A stretch of DNA of 64,000 nt from Amoebidium appalachense (taxonomy: Eukaryota > Ichthyosporea), in contig CAVNZM010000008.1 in the NCBI GenBank assembly GCA_963693365.1, positions 5,332,001-5,396,000 on the forward strand, read 5' to 3'. The first letter of the stretch is position 1, and each line of letters opens with the position of its first letter. Of the stretch, positions 20,129 through 31,930 are shown in pieces. The notes below the pieces were generated by a model. It did not search any database, was not told where the DNA came from, and saw nothing but the letters and a program-made list of their open reading frames with translations. Both the position numbers and the translations under genes were made by a program.

Positions 20129-20134
20129 AATAAA
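20129..20134 (+). terminator. AATAAA polyadenylation signal
   Basis: A canonical AATAAA just 3' of the hairpin at 20047-20123, the likely end of the short TATA-driven unit. Confidence 0.5.
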
Positions 20135-20229
20135 CTGAAGTTCATTTAGCAACCTCCCAATACATGAACCCCACGACCAAGCGTACAAACCCCCTTTAAT
20201 TGTGTTCCACGCTATGGGACTTCCTTTTA

Positions 20230-20338
20230 GGGCCTGTTTGGCAACGCGGAGTTAGCGGCCATACTCCGGAGTAAGATCGATTTTGGAGTTAGGGCTAAAG
20301 CGGATTTTCTGAAATCCGCGATGCCAAACAGACGGCCC
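20230..20338. mobile_element. MITE-like element, 109 bp
   Basis: Terminal inverted repeats: GGGCCTGTTTGGCA at the left and TGCCAAACAGACGGCCC at the right (same sequence inverted with a 3-bp insertion). An internal hairpin GCGGATTT/AAATCCGC lies at 20300-20319. There is no open frame. Short length, TIRs and internal pairing are MITE features, and the GGGCC-type end is seen in several DNA-transposon MITE families. I cannot see a clear target-site duplication. Confidence 0.5.
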
Positions 20339-20373
20339 AATCTGGCCTGTGTACGCCGGGTTTCAAACCCCTT

Positions 20374-20738
20374 ATATGAGCGTAATCAGCGGCATAGTAT
20401 AGGGGGAGCCATGAGGCTCGGGCAGGGTCTCGGCGGATCTGGTCTCTGCCTATGACTCCAAGTACAAATTCATATACGTGTGATTGTGGGACAATCTCAC
20501 TCATACATCTCGGCGGCGGGAGTGAGCTCGCCCCGAGCTCATAGCAGTGCGCAGTGGAAAGCGGCTAGGCCATCAGAGGGCGGTCGGGCTGTCTCTGCTA
20601 CCATATATGAGCGTAATCAGCGGCATAGTATAGGGGGAGCCATGAGGCTCGGGCAGGGTCTCGGCGGATCTGGTCTCTGCCTATGACTCCAAGTACAAAT
20701 TCATATGCGTGTGATTGTGGGACAATCTCACTCATACA
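20374..20738. repeat. 134-bp direct duplication (20374-20507, 20605-20738)
   Basis: Two copies 231 bp apart differ at one base that I can see (A/G at 20475/20706). Read on the minus strand, each copy opens with an ATG at its right part and stays open through its whole length (start MSEIVPQSHVYEF, later DQIRRDPARASWLPLYYAAD). The single difference changes Val to Ala. The second copy lies inside a longer minus frame (20598-21086). No family is recognised, and I see no tRNA or 5S promoter boxes. The 97 bp between copies is G/C-rich and unrelated. Confidence 0.85.
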
Positions 20739-20768
20739 CCCTTGGACATCGCTTGTACTCCAATTTCT

Positions 20769-20803
20769 ATAATCCACCTCCGGAGAGTCCGGAGGTGGAT
20801 TAT
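20769..20803. repeat. Perfect palindrome, 16-bp arms, 3-bp loop
   Basis: ATAATCCACCTCCGGA, then GAG, then the exact reverse complement. It sits between the 134-bp duplication and the promoter region of the transposon-type gene. It may be a hairpin or a binding site for a dimeric protein; no further evidence. Confidence 0.85.
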
Positions 20804-21029
20804 GCGCGAAATGTTCAACGCCGTGTGAAGGTTTAAACCAATGAAAATTCATGTCGTGAGACCTTTTTACATTTCTCTCTCGGCCAATTGTCGGCAGTGC
20901 AATATAGCCAAAAAAAGTCAAAGTGGAAAAGGCGCCAAACGGAAAGTCCGTTGCTACCGCCTGCATGGTGAGCCTGCATGCGACAGCCCGAGCCACAGCC
21001 ACACACAGCCGGCCACGTGTGGTAGGTCG

Positions 21030-21037
21030 TATAAAAA
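21030..21037 (+). promoter_or_regulatory. TATA box upstream of the transposon-type gene
   Basis: TATAAAAA (context GGTCGTATAAAAACAAG) with a pyrimidine-rich probable start region 25-35 bp downstream. It lies 174 bp before an ATG in a strong Kozak context (GGGCCACCATGGCC, 21211), which makes it the likely promoter of the 21.2-29.4 kb gene. Confidence 0.45.
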
Positions 21038-21210
21038 CAAGCCCCCCCTCAACTATTCTTCCTCTTCGCGGCCAACTTGTAGGCAACTTTTTTTTCCTTT
21101 TTTGTCCTACACTTATTTTTCCCTAGGCTTCTTCCTCTTTTCGCTTTTACGTAGTTTTTTCAACAATCACCACCACCTGCTCTAGCAGTCTCCTACGTAG
21201 CGCGGGCCAC

Positions 21211-22823
21211 CATGGCCATCGCCGATGCATGCACATTGCGCCTAATATGGGGGGTGCGGCATGCCAGGAGCTACTACTAGAGAGAAGGGGGGGTATGATT
21301 GGAGGGGGGGGTGTTCAGCTAACCTTATATGGATAAAGCAAAGTTACAAGGATTCAAGCCATTGGTTGGGCAAGACCCCTTTTGCCGAATATGGATAACA
21401 GATCATACACGGCTGTAGGCGGCGGTCAGGAATTGGCGCGCTCTTTACTGGTCACAACCAGTCCGGGAAGGCCATGAGCAGCATTGCCGAGCACACTGGA
21501 ATACGGGAATGTTTGCGGTAACGTAGTCGCACTAGGGGGGCAGGGGGCCAGGCCCCAAGTGTTTAAAATGAAGCCAGGCTGCCCTAAGGGCACAACAGCG
21601 CCCTGGGCATAAAACAGGCGGAGCTAGGGAAGGAGCTGGGCGCAAAAAAAAAGATGCTGCATTTGTTCAGCCTTTAGCGAACTTTGCAGGTTTTGGGACG
21701 GCAAACAAAGCTGTTTTGCAGGAACTAAACGTAAACGTACAACCCGAACAGCCCCCTCTATCTAAGGCCGCCGACATAAGGGCCCGTGTAGTTGAGGCAG
21801 GTAGCGTCCATTCGTTACCAAGAGAAATGGATCGGGCCCCTGCTCCACACCCACCAGACATACAGGTGCAACCCGACGAGGAACCTTTGCTAAATGCAGC
21901 AGCAGATGCGTACCGGGTAGACGAGGATGAAGGGGAGGAAGAGGGAGAAGATAATACGGACGGGGATGACGGTGGAGAGGAGTTTTCTGACGCGGCGGGC
22001 GAAACAATCAAGTCGCACCTGCACACAGTGAAAGAGAGTCTCAAAGATGAGAAGACGCCTGTGGGGTGGCATCTTCCACCTCCCATTATAGGCTTTAAAT
22101 TTGGGGGCGATCCAGCGCCTTTCTACAAACCCAGATGTTTTGCCTGGCTTCCGGAAAGGTTGTCTCCCGGTTTCATGGTGCCGTGCCCCTTCGATGATCA
22201 CTACGTGGACCCCCACAACCACCCCAACCCACACCGTACTTCTCGCAATGGGTTCATGAGCAACCCCGTCGGACGGCGTGTTATCGACTTTGACAGCTGC
22301 TACTACATTATCACGGCCCGGTACTTTTGTGACACATGCAAAAAAAACTTTGCCGGCACAAACCCCCAGACAATTAAACGCCTTCCACTCTTCATGCGTG
22401 ATCAGTTTCCGGCCTACCTTAGCCACCGCAGTGGGCTCGACCTAAAGGTGGTAACATTGTTGCGTGCACTGGCAGACAAAGGTGTGGGCCCAAACGCCTT
22501 TGCCACCCTCCTCTCGGAGCTCCACAAGCAGCGATACGACGAGCAGCGGCTCCTGTATTACTCGAGGGCGCTGCATTGGACCAAGTATGAACTCAAAAAG
22601 CGTAACGATTTCCGCCCCCACGACCAGCGCCTGACAGAACTTCCCCCAGAGGAGCAGGCGGCTAAGTTCTCGGCGTTTGGTGACAAAAATGGTTACGCTG
22701 GACATGTGCCTTCAGGCAAGTGTGCACTGCATTTTGGGTGTGTAAATGGTCCCCATTGTTTTGTATGCACGTGCTTGGGCATTTTTTGGGTTGGCTTGGT
22801 AGGGTTTTGTTTTATTATTTTTT

Positions 22824-22855
<32 letters not shown>

Positions 22856-22972
22856 GGGGGACTTGGAAATGGGTTTTGGAAGTGTGGTCAATAAGTTTCT
22901 ATTATGGTGGTGGTGGATGTGTGGTGGTGGATGTGCGCCTGTGAGTGTGCGTGTACTTGTGGGTCCGTGTGT

Positions 22973-23017
<45 letters not shown>

Positions 23018-23070
23018 GGGGGGACATGGTGATGGATTAGGTGGTGGTGGTGGCAATCAGTCATGGTGGT

Positions 23071-23111
<41 letters not shown>

Positions 23112-23260
23112 GGGCAGAGGGATCATCAGAGGGGTGAAAGCATAACGGTCCATGTACCAGCGAGTGTGCTTGGGAAATCGTGGAGAACTGTTATGCCTGA
23201 AATTAGATGGTGGGTGTGCGCATGTGTGTCTGTGTGTGTTGGGGGAAAGGAGGTGGAGAG

Positions 23261-23309
<49 letters not shown>

Positions 23310-23488
23310 CATGGTGGTAGACTGGATCTTGGTGGCGGTACTTAATGGTTATTATAGTAGTGGCAGGAGGGTGTGGGGGGGAAGGGCAAACGGACGTGCA
23401 GGGGACAAACTGCAGATGGGGCACAAAGGGGAAAGAAGGTGAAAGTTGGTGCAATGACTTGGAGGGTTTGCGCGCGCCGGGGGCGGGG

Positions 23489-23520
<32 letters not shown>

Positions 23521-24209
23521 TGCAAACGGCCGGAGATGGGTGTGTAGCGTTTTTGAGATGGGAAAAGCCATACAGACTTACGAAAATACAGAGAGGTGAG
23601 ATGAACACGAGGGACTAGAGGGAATGGGGGGGATGGTCCTGATGGGAGGGTGGTGGAGTTCTAACAGTACTTGGGGTTCAGGCAAATACCTGAGTGCCGT
23701 GTATACTGAGTTCAGCGACCGCACGGCAAAGTACCAGAGCCTGGACACGCAGCTCAAGCCCGTAAACAACGTGCTCAAGGCCGACCACACCTTCCAAATT
23801 GGGAAGCTCACCGGCATCAATGGGGAGCCTCTGTACCGAGGCCTATGGACTTGTGTAAACGAGCTTGGCGGTGTGTGGTCCCTCCTCTTCTCCCCCCTCC
23901 CCCCACTCTCCCCCAGGCCACCTTCCCCCCTCCCCCCCCCCACACACACGCCCACCCCCCCCCCCCCCCCCCCAGACACACACACACCCTCCCCCCCCCC
24001 CCCCCCCTCCCCCTCTAGGGCCTTTAAATCTCTTAGGCTCCACATTTAATGAGGTGGCACACTGTGAGTAGAGGTTTGTAGTATGTGGGTTTTGGGGACA
24101 ATTCTTGCCCTGTCGAGCAAAAACTAGGAAGCTCCAGATATGTGTGTATGTGTTTTTGCTGGGTAGAGATTGGGGTGGGCTGGGGTGGAGCTTTCTTTTG
24201 GCGGGGAAT

Positions 24210-24250
<41 letters not shown>

Positions 24251-27200
24251 AGCTTCTGCCAAGCAGAATGGGAGTAGGGGCCAGTGATTGCAAGGGATGC
24301 AGGGGGGGGGGGGGGGGGGGGAGACACCACCGTCGGGGTTGAAGGTAGAGAGGGCAAGAGGCCCGGGGTGGGGTGGGGTGGGGGGGGGGGGGGGGGGGGA
24401 CAGTAGATGCCATATGGAGGGCTGTCCCATGGTTTGGGGGGAGGGGGAGTGGGGAAGGATCGTGGGCACATGGGTTTGGGGGGGAAGGCAGAGAGGGGGA
24501 AAGGATTGTGATCACAAGGGTTTAGGGGGGAAAAGGGGGAAGGATTGTAGGTACATGGGTTTAGGGGGGAGGGGGGGGGAAGATTTTGGGGGAAAGGGAG
24601 GCCTGGGGAAAGTATGTGGGCACATGGGTTTGGGGGGAAGGAGGGGGAAGGGTTTTGGGGGGAGAGGGAGGGGAAAGTATGTGGGCACATGGGTTTGGGG
24701 GGAGGGAGGGGGAAAGGATTGTGTGGGCACTGAAGTCTCGGGAAGGGCCATGTGGTAAGGGAAGCTAGAACATGCATGGCTGCTCGGAGATGCCCTCTCA
24801 CACAGTGCGGCACCCCAGAGATCCGGGCGCAGGTATTTACACGGGACTGCAGCCACCAGGAGATTGAGCCCGTGATCCAGCGCATCTCTGCCACCACGGC
24901 GGCGCTCAACAGCAAGGCCCCGGCCTTCTTCTACACAGATCGGTGCTGCCAAGACCGGGCGTTTGTTGAGCGCATGTTTCCAACCCTAGCCCGGCCAAAA
25001 TGCCCCGTCCGTCTGAACGAGGCTGCGCTGGTAAGCGTGACGGACGGTCTGCCTGGGCTGGAGCTGCCGGCCAACTACCCTAAGCCGGTGTACACCGACT
25101 GCCAGGGGGCGGTGGTGGCTACAGCGGCCATTCGTGCCGACCTGGAGGGGCAGCAGCACCGCGTGGTGGGGCTGGACTGCGAGTGGGTCTATCGGGTGGG
25201 CCAGGCGCGGTCCAAGGTTTGCACGCTGCAGATTGCCACCGCACGGGCCGTGTACATCTTCCACTTGGCACGCATGGGCCCCAACCACAGCCCGCCCGCG
25301 CGGCTGGTGGACGAGCTGATTGCGCTGCTTAGGGACCCCAGCATCATCAAGGTGGGCAAGCAGATCGGCACGGACTCGGCCCACCTCAACAAGGACTACG
25401 GCACCCCTGTGGCCAGCTATCTGGAGCTGGGCCGGTTCTGCTATGCCCGTGCAGCTATCACCTCTGCGGCCCGGGGCTTGGCCGACATCACTGCCCAGGT
25501 CATAGGCAAGAAGCTGCCCAAGCCGGCACTTGTTCGATGCTCCAACTGGCACGAGCCGCTATCAGAGGTGCAGGCCACCTACGCTGCCCTTGATGCATAT
25601 GCGTCCCTGCAGGTCTACTCGGCCGTGGTCGATAGGCCAAACCTGTCAGGTGTGTATCCCACCTGCTTTTTGCCCCAGTGCTTATGTGCTTATGCCAGAT
25701 ATAGAAAGATTGTGGGCCCCCCAGAGGGAGAGGGGAGGGGGAGGAGGGGGGGGGGGGGGGGGGGGTGGCTGACCACATGGGCCAGTGTTCCAGTTGTGTT
25801 ATGCTGGGTGTCGGGTGGCTATCAAAGGAGGGGGTGATTGGTGGTGGTGGTGGTGGGGGGGGGGGGGGGGGGGGGGGGCTATAGCACTGTTAACACGTGC
25901 AAGTGCCACACAAGCTGGGCACTGGGAGAGGGGGGGGGGGGGGGGGAGGGAGAAGGGGGGGGGGGGGGGGGGGAAGGGGGTTGCTAAGGAATATGCATTT
26001 GATTTTTGTGGAGCGAAGAGAAAAACGTTGGTGCTGTGGCTTTTTGGCTGAGTTTTTTGCTTCCCTCTATGACATGCAGCGCGGCTTCATGCAAAGGCAC
26101 TCGGTGAAGGGGTTGAGATTGTGCCCAGGCGGGGCCCACATGCTGCAGCAGCCACCGGGGTGGTGCTGGCTGTGCAGCCGGAGCGCTGGGGGGGCATGAA
26201 GGTGGGCAAGAAGCATGCAGTGGTGCGGGTGGATCAGGTGCTGTCGCCGGCCATGCAGGTGCCCTTTGGCCCCGACAAGGGCAAGACCCTGGGAGAGCTG
26301 GGCCCGCCGCCCTTTGAGCTGATGGTGCACCTGCAGTGGCTACATACGGCCCATTCAGCCCCCACCGGACCCAGGTGCCGAGGTGCCGGTGGTCCCTGAC
26401 CCAGCCCCTCCCCCTGCCACTCCTCCCCCTGCCGAGCAGCAGCAACCCCTTGCCGGCCCACAGGCACCCCCCCAGGACCCCCAGGCAGCCCCGGGGGGCC
26501 TTGAGGCAGCCCCAGGGGGACCCGAGGCAGCTCCCAGAGAGGGCATGTTGGGCCAGGCACCGCCTGGGGAGGTGGTGTGGCAGACTGTGCTGAATGACGC
26601 CTTCCACTCCATTGCAAACACGGCGGACGGCACGTACAAGTCACACCCTCGCAGGGCTGAGTACGCACGCGCACTCAGCGAGGCAATATTTGTGTGGAAT
26701 GAAGAGGATTACGGACATGTGAAGGTGCCCCCCCCCCTCCCCCCCCCCCCCCCAAAAAATAAAAAATAAAAAATAAAAATAAAAAAACGGCAACAACAAC
26801 ATGCGTGACGCGCACACACACATACACTCGTTAGCACACACTCACCATTCCACCCACAACCATGCACACCCTCGACAAAACTTCTGAGGGAAGAGAGAGA
26901 GCCTGAGCCTCAGAGAGAGGGGGGGCAAGGGGGGGGGGGGGGAGGGGGGAGGAGGAGAGTGGGGGTTATTCATATGCCTAGAGAGAAATAATGTAGGGTT
27001 GTGGGGGGAAATAGCCACATGCATTTTTTACTTGTGTTGGGGGAGAAGATGGGGGGGGTGGAGGGGAGGGGTCCTACAATAACGGCAGGTATCAAAGTCT
27101 ACCAAACCCAAATTGCAGTGTGCGTAGTAAATTAATATTGGCATCCTGCCTCACAGGGGGTGCTGGAGCAGAAGGGCATCGACATTGAAACCGAGCTCAA

Positions 27201-27523
27201 GGGCGGCGACCTGAGCTACTTCATGGAGCGCATCCGGCGGGTTATTCCCGACCCATACACGCTGGTCTCGCGGCTGGTGGAGTTCAAAAACACCTACAAG
27301 GATGTGCCGCCCGGACCGGATGGCAAGCCTCTGTTCAAGAAGGATGGCTTTGAAAGACTCGAGGCAACATCCCCCCCCCCCCTCCCCCCCTGCAGGCGCC
27401 CAACAACTCCACCACCACAGAAAAGATTCTTCGCTTATTTGTCATCCTTGGTTCATCTGCACACACACGCACACCCTAGCCTCCCCCTCCCCCCCCCCCC
27501 CCCCCCCCCCCCCCAAACATACA

Positions 27524-27578
<55 letters not shown>

Positions 27579-27650
27579 CCCGCACGGCCCTTGCTGCCTA
27601 GCCAGTTGTTTTTTGCCTTTCCCTGCTCGTTTTTTTCCTTAGCAACCCCA

Positions 27651-27699
<49 letters not shown>

Positions 27700-29363
27700 A
27701 TACACACACACTACCACCACCACCACCCACCCATCTCTCTGATGTTTGCTTGTGCCCCCACAGTCGCTGCTCGAACACGCCCAAAATGGCTGTCTGTCGG
27801 ACCCCCCCCGGCCTGCCCCTCTACTACGAGACCACTGCCGACGCAGATGGGCTCATGCGCTACCGCTGCATCCGGGGCACCAACGAGGTGGAGGGGGCAG
27901 TGCACAACCCCCTGGCCACCCACTTTGGGGCCACACGCATGTCGCTGCGCCTGCTGGACGCCACCATGTCCAATAGGCGCCACCGCCACAACCTGCGTGC
28001 ACACTACCGCAACCGCCTGGGCCAGGCATCGGGGCCCCCCCATTACAGCCCCTGGATTGTTGACGACATGGAGGCACTGGCGCTGATGCTGTACGGCCAT
28101 CACCTCGACCCCCAGTGGGTACCCGTAGGCTGCTACAAGCTACCGGAGGAGTACTTCAACTTTGCCCCGCTCTCCTGTGTGGCCAATGTCCCGGCGCAGG
28201 AGCCAGTTGCGGTGCCCGCACCCCCACCTCCGTCTGATAACATCGAGCCTGCAGCCAATGGCGTGATGGGCGGGCCAGAGGACTGTGAGGTCGAGGAGGG
28301 TGACGGTGCTGCCATGGGGGGGGGCAACCAGGTGGCGCGTGGTGCACCACAGCCGGACCCTGCACTGAGGGGCGACTACAAGTTCCTGGCGCAGAAGCAA
28401 CATGTGGCCATCCCCTTCCTTCCGGTGCTTACCCCTCAGGAGCGCAAGGTATTCAGCACGCTGCTCCTGGGCACCTACAAGGCACATGCAAAGCCCAACG
28501 GCCAGCTGTTCGAGGCTTTGGCCCAAGACTTCAACAAGGCTGCCTCTGTGGCTGGGGGAATCTACATGAAGGATGCGGCCTACATCAAGAAGCATTTCGA
28601 CAAGTGGAAGACCTGGCAGACGGCACATGCACAGCGCTCCACACACGAGGGCCTGGCAGATCACCGCAAGCGTATGCGCGAGGAGAGGGCAGACGCTGTG
28701 CCAGCAACCATACGGCCTGCCCCCCTGCCACCCCTCCCTGTTCCAGACGGTGTCGATGCAGGGGCGCAGCGTGAGCGGCCCTTGCCCATGCTAGTGGGCA
28801 AAAAGCATCGCAACATTGGCCCTGAGGGGCCCCTGCAGATGGATTTGCCGGTGCCCCCTCCTATGCAGCCACCCCAGAGAGCCCCCAAGACCTGCAAGAC
28901 GTGTGGCCGCCAGGGCAAGGGCTGCCCCGGCTCCAATCGGGCCAAGAGCTGCCCACGTTGGGTTGCAGCCAATCAGGATGCCATGCCACCAGCACCCGCG
29001 CTTGACATGCAGCAGGGCCATGTGCCGCACATGCCCCCTGCACCCCATCCAGGCCCGCACCACCCACATGGCTGGCCCCCACCGTGGGGCATCATGCCGC
29101 CTCAGCCCGGCCCTGCCTTCCCCATGCCTGGGCTACTGCCGCAGCACGGTCCCCATCCTTACTTGGGCCATGTGGGCCAGCCCTCGGCTGGTGGGCAGTT
29201 CCCACCCCCTTCTCGTGCATCTGCTGTGCTGGGCCTGGCGTTGCCACCTGCTGGAGAGACGCAGCTGCAATGGCACGATCGAAAGCAAAGTAATCGTGGC
29301 CGCAAGTCTGCAGGCAGCCAATCAGGATCTCAGAGTAGTCAGAGTAGCCAAACTAGTGTCTAA
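21211..29363 (+). CDS. Transposon-type protein: DUF6729-like, DDE-like and 3'-5' exonuclease regions, frame-broken
   Basis: Exons: probable start 21211; open from 21572 to 22715; 23682-23870; 24019-24063; about 24760-25649; 26080-26724; 27157-27363; 27396-27440; 27764-29363. The 22715 and 27363 donors look like GC donors (CAG/GCAAGT, GAG/GCAACA). An acidic N-terminus precedes a DUF6729-like segment (RRVIDFDSCYYIITARYFC, CDTCKKNF; the first zinc pair appears to lack one Cys). Next come LKADHTFQIGKLTG and FFYTDRCCQDRAF, which fit the first two Asp strands of a DDE transposase-like fold. A DEDDy exonuclease follows (VGLDCEW; KVGKQIGTDSAHL; YAALDAY). The C-terminal part has RCIRGTNEVEG, a CxxC...C-rich knuckle (KTCKTCGRQGKGCPG) and a Pro/His-rich tail. 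The frame breaks at 26337 (+1) and in the C8 run 27802-27809 (seven C would restore the frame). Known relatives sit in fungal-type DNA transposons. Terminal inverted repeats were not found. The 24063-to-24760 junction is uncertain. Confidence 0.65.
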
Positions 29364-29793
29364 TATTGGAATGTACACCAATGTAACGGATCTCATATGT
29401 GTTGTAGCGCTTCAAGTTATACCTGTTTTTCGTACAGTCATGTTAGGGGGGGGGGGGGGGGGGGGGGCTAGCTTTCATTCCGAAGTTTACTGTTAAGAAT
29501 TAAAATTTAGAATCTGAGTAATAGTACAGAGCCTTTGCACTTTTCTCTGTTTGTTAGGAATTCTTTGTGATCGAGAGTATGGTGTGTTAGACTATTGGTG
29601 TTAATGTGTCCTGGAAGGTGTATAATGTCTGCTGGCCGTAGTCAGTATTTATTTTTAGGTATATAGTATATTTTTAAATGTTGGCCGCTGGCCAATAAAT
29701 AGCAAATAATAAACACACGATAAAGTCAACAGCGTGCCAAAAAACTAATCCCCAGCGAGCGCACCCAGTGATGAGTGTGTGTGTGTGTGTGTC

Positions 29794-29839
<46 letters not shown>

Positions 29840-29848
29840 CGTGTGTGC

Positions 29849-29891
<43 letters not shown>

Positions 29892-30636
29892 TGTGTGCGT
29901 GTGTGTGTGAGTGTGTGTGTGTGTGTGTGTATGTGTGGTGTGGTGTGTGCGCGGCTTGTACATATGTACGTGTTCATGTGCACCTGTGTCGGACCTACGA
30001 AGTACATGAAAGTAAATTTTGACAGCATCGATCTGCCGGTGTGTATGTGTATGTGTGCCAGTGCAGCAGGTGTGCCTTGTAACTGATAGCTTCGCATTTT
30101 ACGTGTGTGTATATATAGTAGTACACATAGACACTTGCTGATCATTCGGATCGACATTAATATTTAATCTGTCGGTCCTCGGTTTTTTGAGTGAATGATG
30201 ATCAAGTGTAAGAGCATTCACTTGGCAAGTATTAATGTTGCAGAGGCTAGCTGCAGCTGCAAGCGTCGGATGCACACTGACAATTGTCTTTTCAGCGAGT
30301 CTAACCTGCAGGCTGCAGCTGCACACATATAGGGTTGTTATCTTGCGGCACATGCACGGTGATCATTTCAGAGTAATAGAGTTCAGAGCAATGAAAATAA
30401 TGAAAATAACTAAACTTTGTGACTACTTTAAAGTTGCTGAGATCATACGTGGTGCAAGCTGCACTATGAACACATGTACAGTGCTAGTAATTAATACATT
30501 TTTGTTGCCTTCTGCAGGGTTATCGTAGCTACGTCACGGGCTGCACTCAGGGGGGGGGAGGGGGGGGGGGAGAGGGGGGATGATTCGAAGGGGGTATAAA
30601 TAAGAACATGCACCCAAAGGTCTTTCCCGTGGATCC

Positions 30637-30674
<38 letters not shown>

Positions 30675-30789
30675 GGCCCCATACTATGATATCTAGGCCC
30701 AATATTATATGCCCCTTCCCCCCCCCCCCCCCCCCCCCCCCTCCTCCGGATCCCCGGACCCCACTTCCCTACCCGGAGGCTCAAGAGCT

Positions 30790-30820
<31 letters not shown>

Positions 30821-30840
30821 AAGGCTTACGGGGGCCCTTC

Positions 30841-30897
<57 letters not shown>

Positions 30898-31136
30898 AGT
30901 GGAAGGCGGGGGTGGATGCATGTCAGCCTAGGTGAATTCAATTGTTTAACTCCAGTGTGCAGGACTGGTCTGAAGGCTTAAGAAAACAACGAGGAAATGG
31001 GGTCCAGTGGAGGTGGTGGTGGTGTTCTGTGTGTGTGTGTACACGTGCACGTATGTGTGTGGTTTTTTTAAGGGGTGAGTGGTGGTGGTGGTGGTGGTGG
31101 TGGTCACCGTGGTGGTGGTGTGTGTGTCTGGTGTGT

Positions 31137-31167
<31 letters not shown>

Positions 31168-31930
31168 GGGGGGGGGGGATAGAAAGAAAAACTGCTCGTG
31201 GGTCACTGTTTTTCGTCACTGTATTTGTAACGGGCCGCTCATATTTATATAACTACTTTAATTTAAGTACACGTGTTCATTATCATATACGATGGCCAAA
31301 TATAGAAATTTTGGCGTCGAAGTTCTTGGAGCTAAAAAAACGTGTAAAAGGGGGAAATAATAGCTTGGCCCCAAATTTACCTTGCCGTTTTTAGCGAATG
31401 TATTTTTTATTCATGTGTTCTAGTGATTCAGTGAGTGCACGTGCCTGCCTCAGGCTGATCATGACAACTGCAACACACCATTCCTACATGGATATCAACC
31501 AACAGAAAATAGTATATACTGTGGTGGTCTCCTAAACCTTGTGCGGCATGCGCATACATGATATTACAGTGACGCATGTGCATATTATTGTTCTGTACAC
31601 CGGAGTGTGCCGGTGCACGTGGCTGTTTTGTGCACATGTTACAATAGCAGCACGATCTCCCTAAACTCCATGTTTACACATCCCTCACCCTGCCTGGCTC
31701 TGCCTTGTCGGTGCTCCAAAACACACATACAAATCCCCCTAGACTCAGTGCCTGCACATGGTCGCATTCACGTGCAGGTCACGTGACACATGCGATGCCA
31801 TACTGCCGTCTACAGCAACAACCACGGCAGCATGTATACCGGCCCAGCACGAAATATACTTATCGGCAGCCCACTGAACTCGCCCATTTTCTCTTTTTCA
31901 TGTATGTCCCTCCTTTTTTGTAAAATCACC
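29364..31930. other. Intergenic, repeats, no supported gene
   Basis: AATAAA-type signals at 29693-29710 could end the transposon-type gene. 29775-29945 is (GT)n passing into (GCGT)n. 30540-30900 contains alternating C- and G-runs up to about 57 bases, and 31080-31170 is GTG/GT/G-run. Between these are ordinary stretches (29480-29760, 29950-30530, 31180-31930) in which I see no exon with matching splice sites. Confidence 0.5.

Noticed and set aside
20374-20738. Duplicated unit as a 5S rRNA, tRNA or snRNA gene
   Set aside because: No A/B boxes, no conserved 5S or U-RNA core and no T-stretch terminator. It stays open as protein instead.
29775-29945. Left or right end of the transposon-type element
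   Set aside because: It is a (GT)n/(GCGT)n microsatellite; no inverted match to sequence upstream of 21.2 kb was found.
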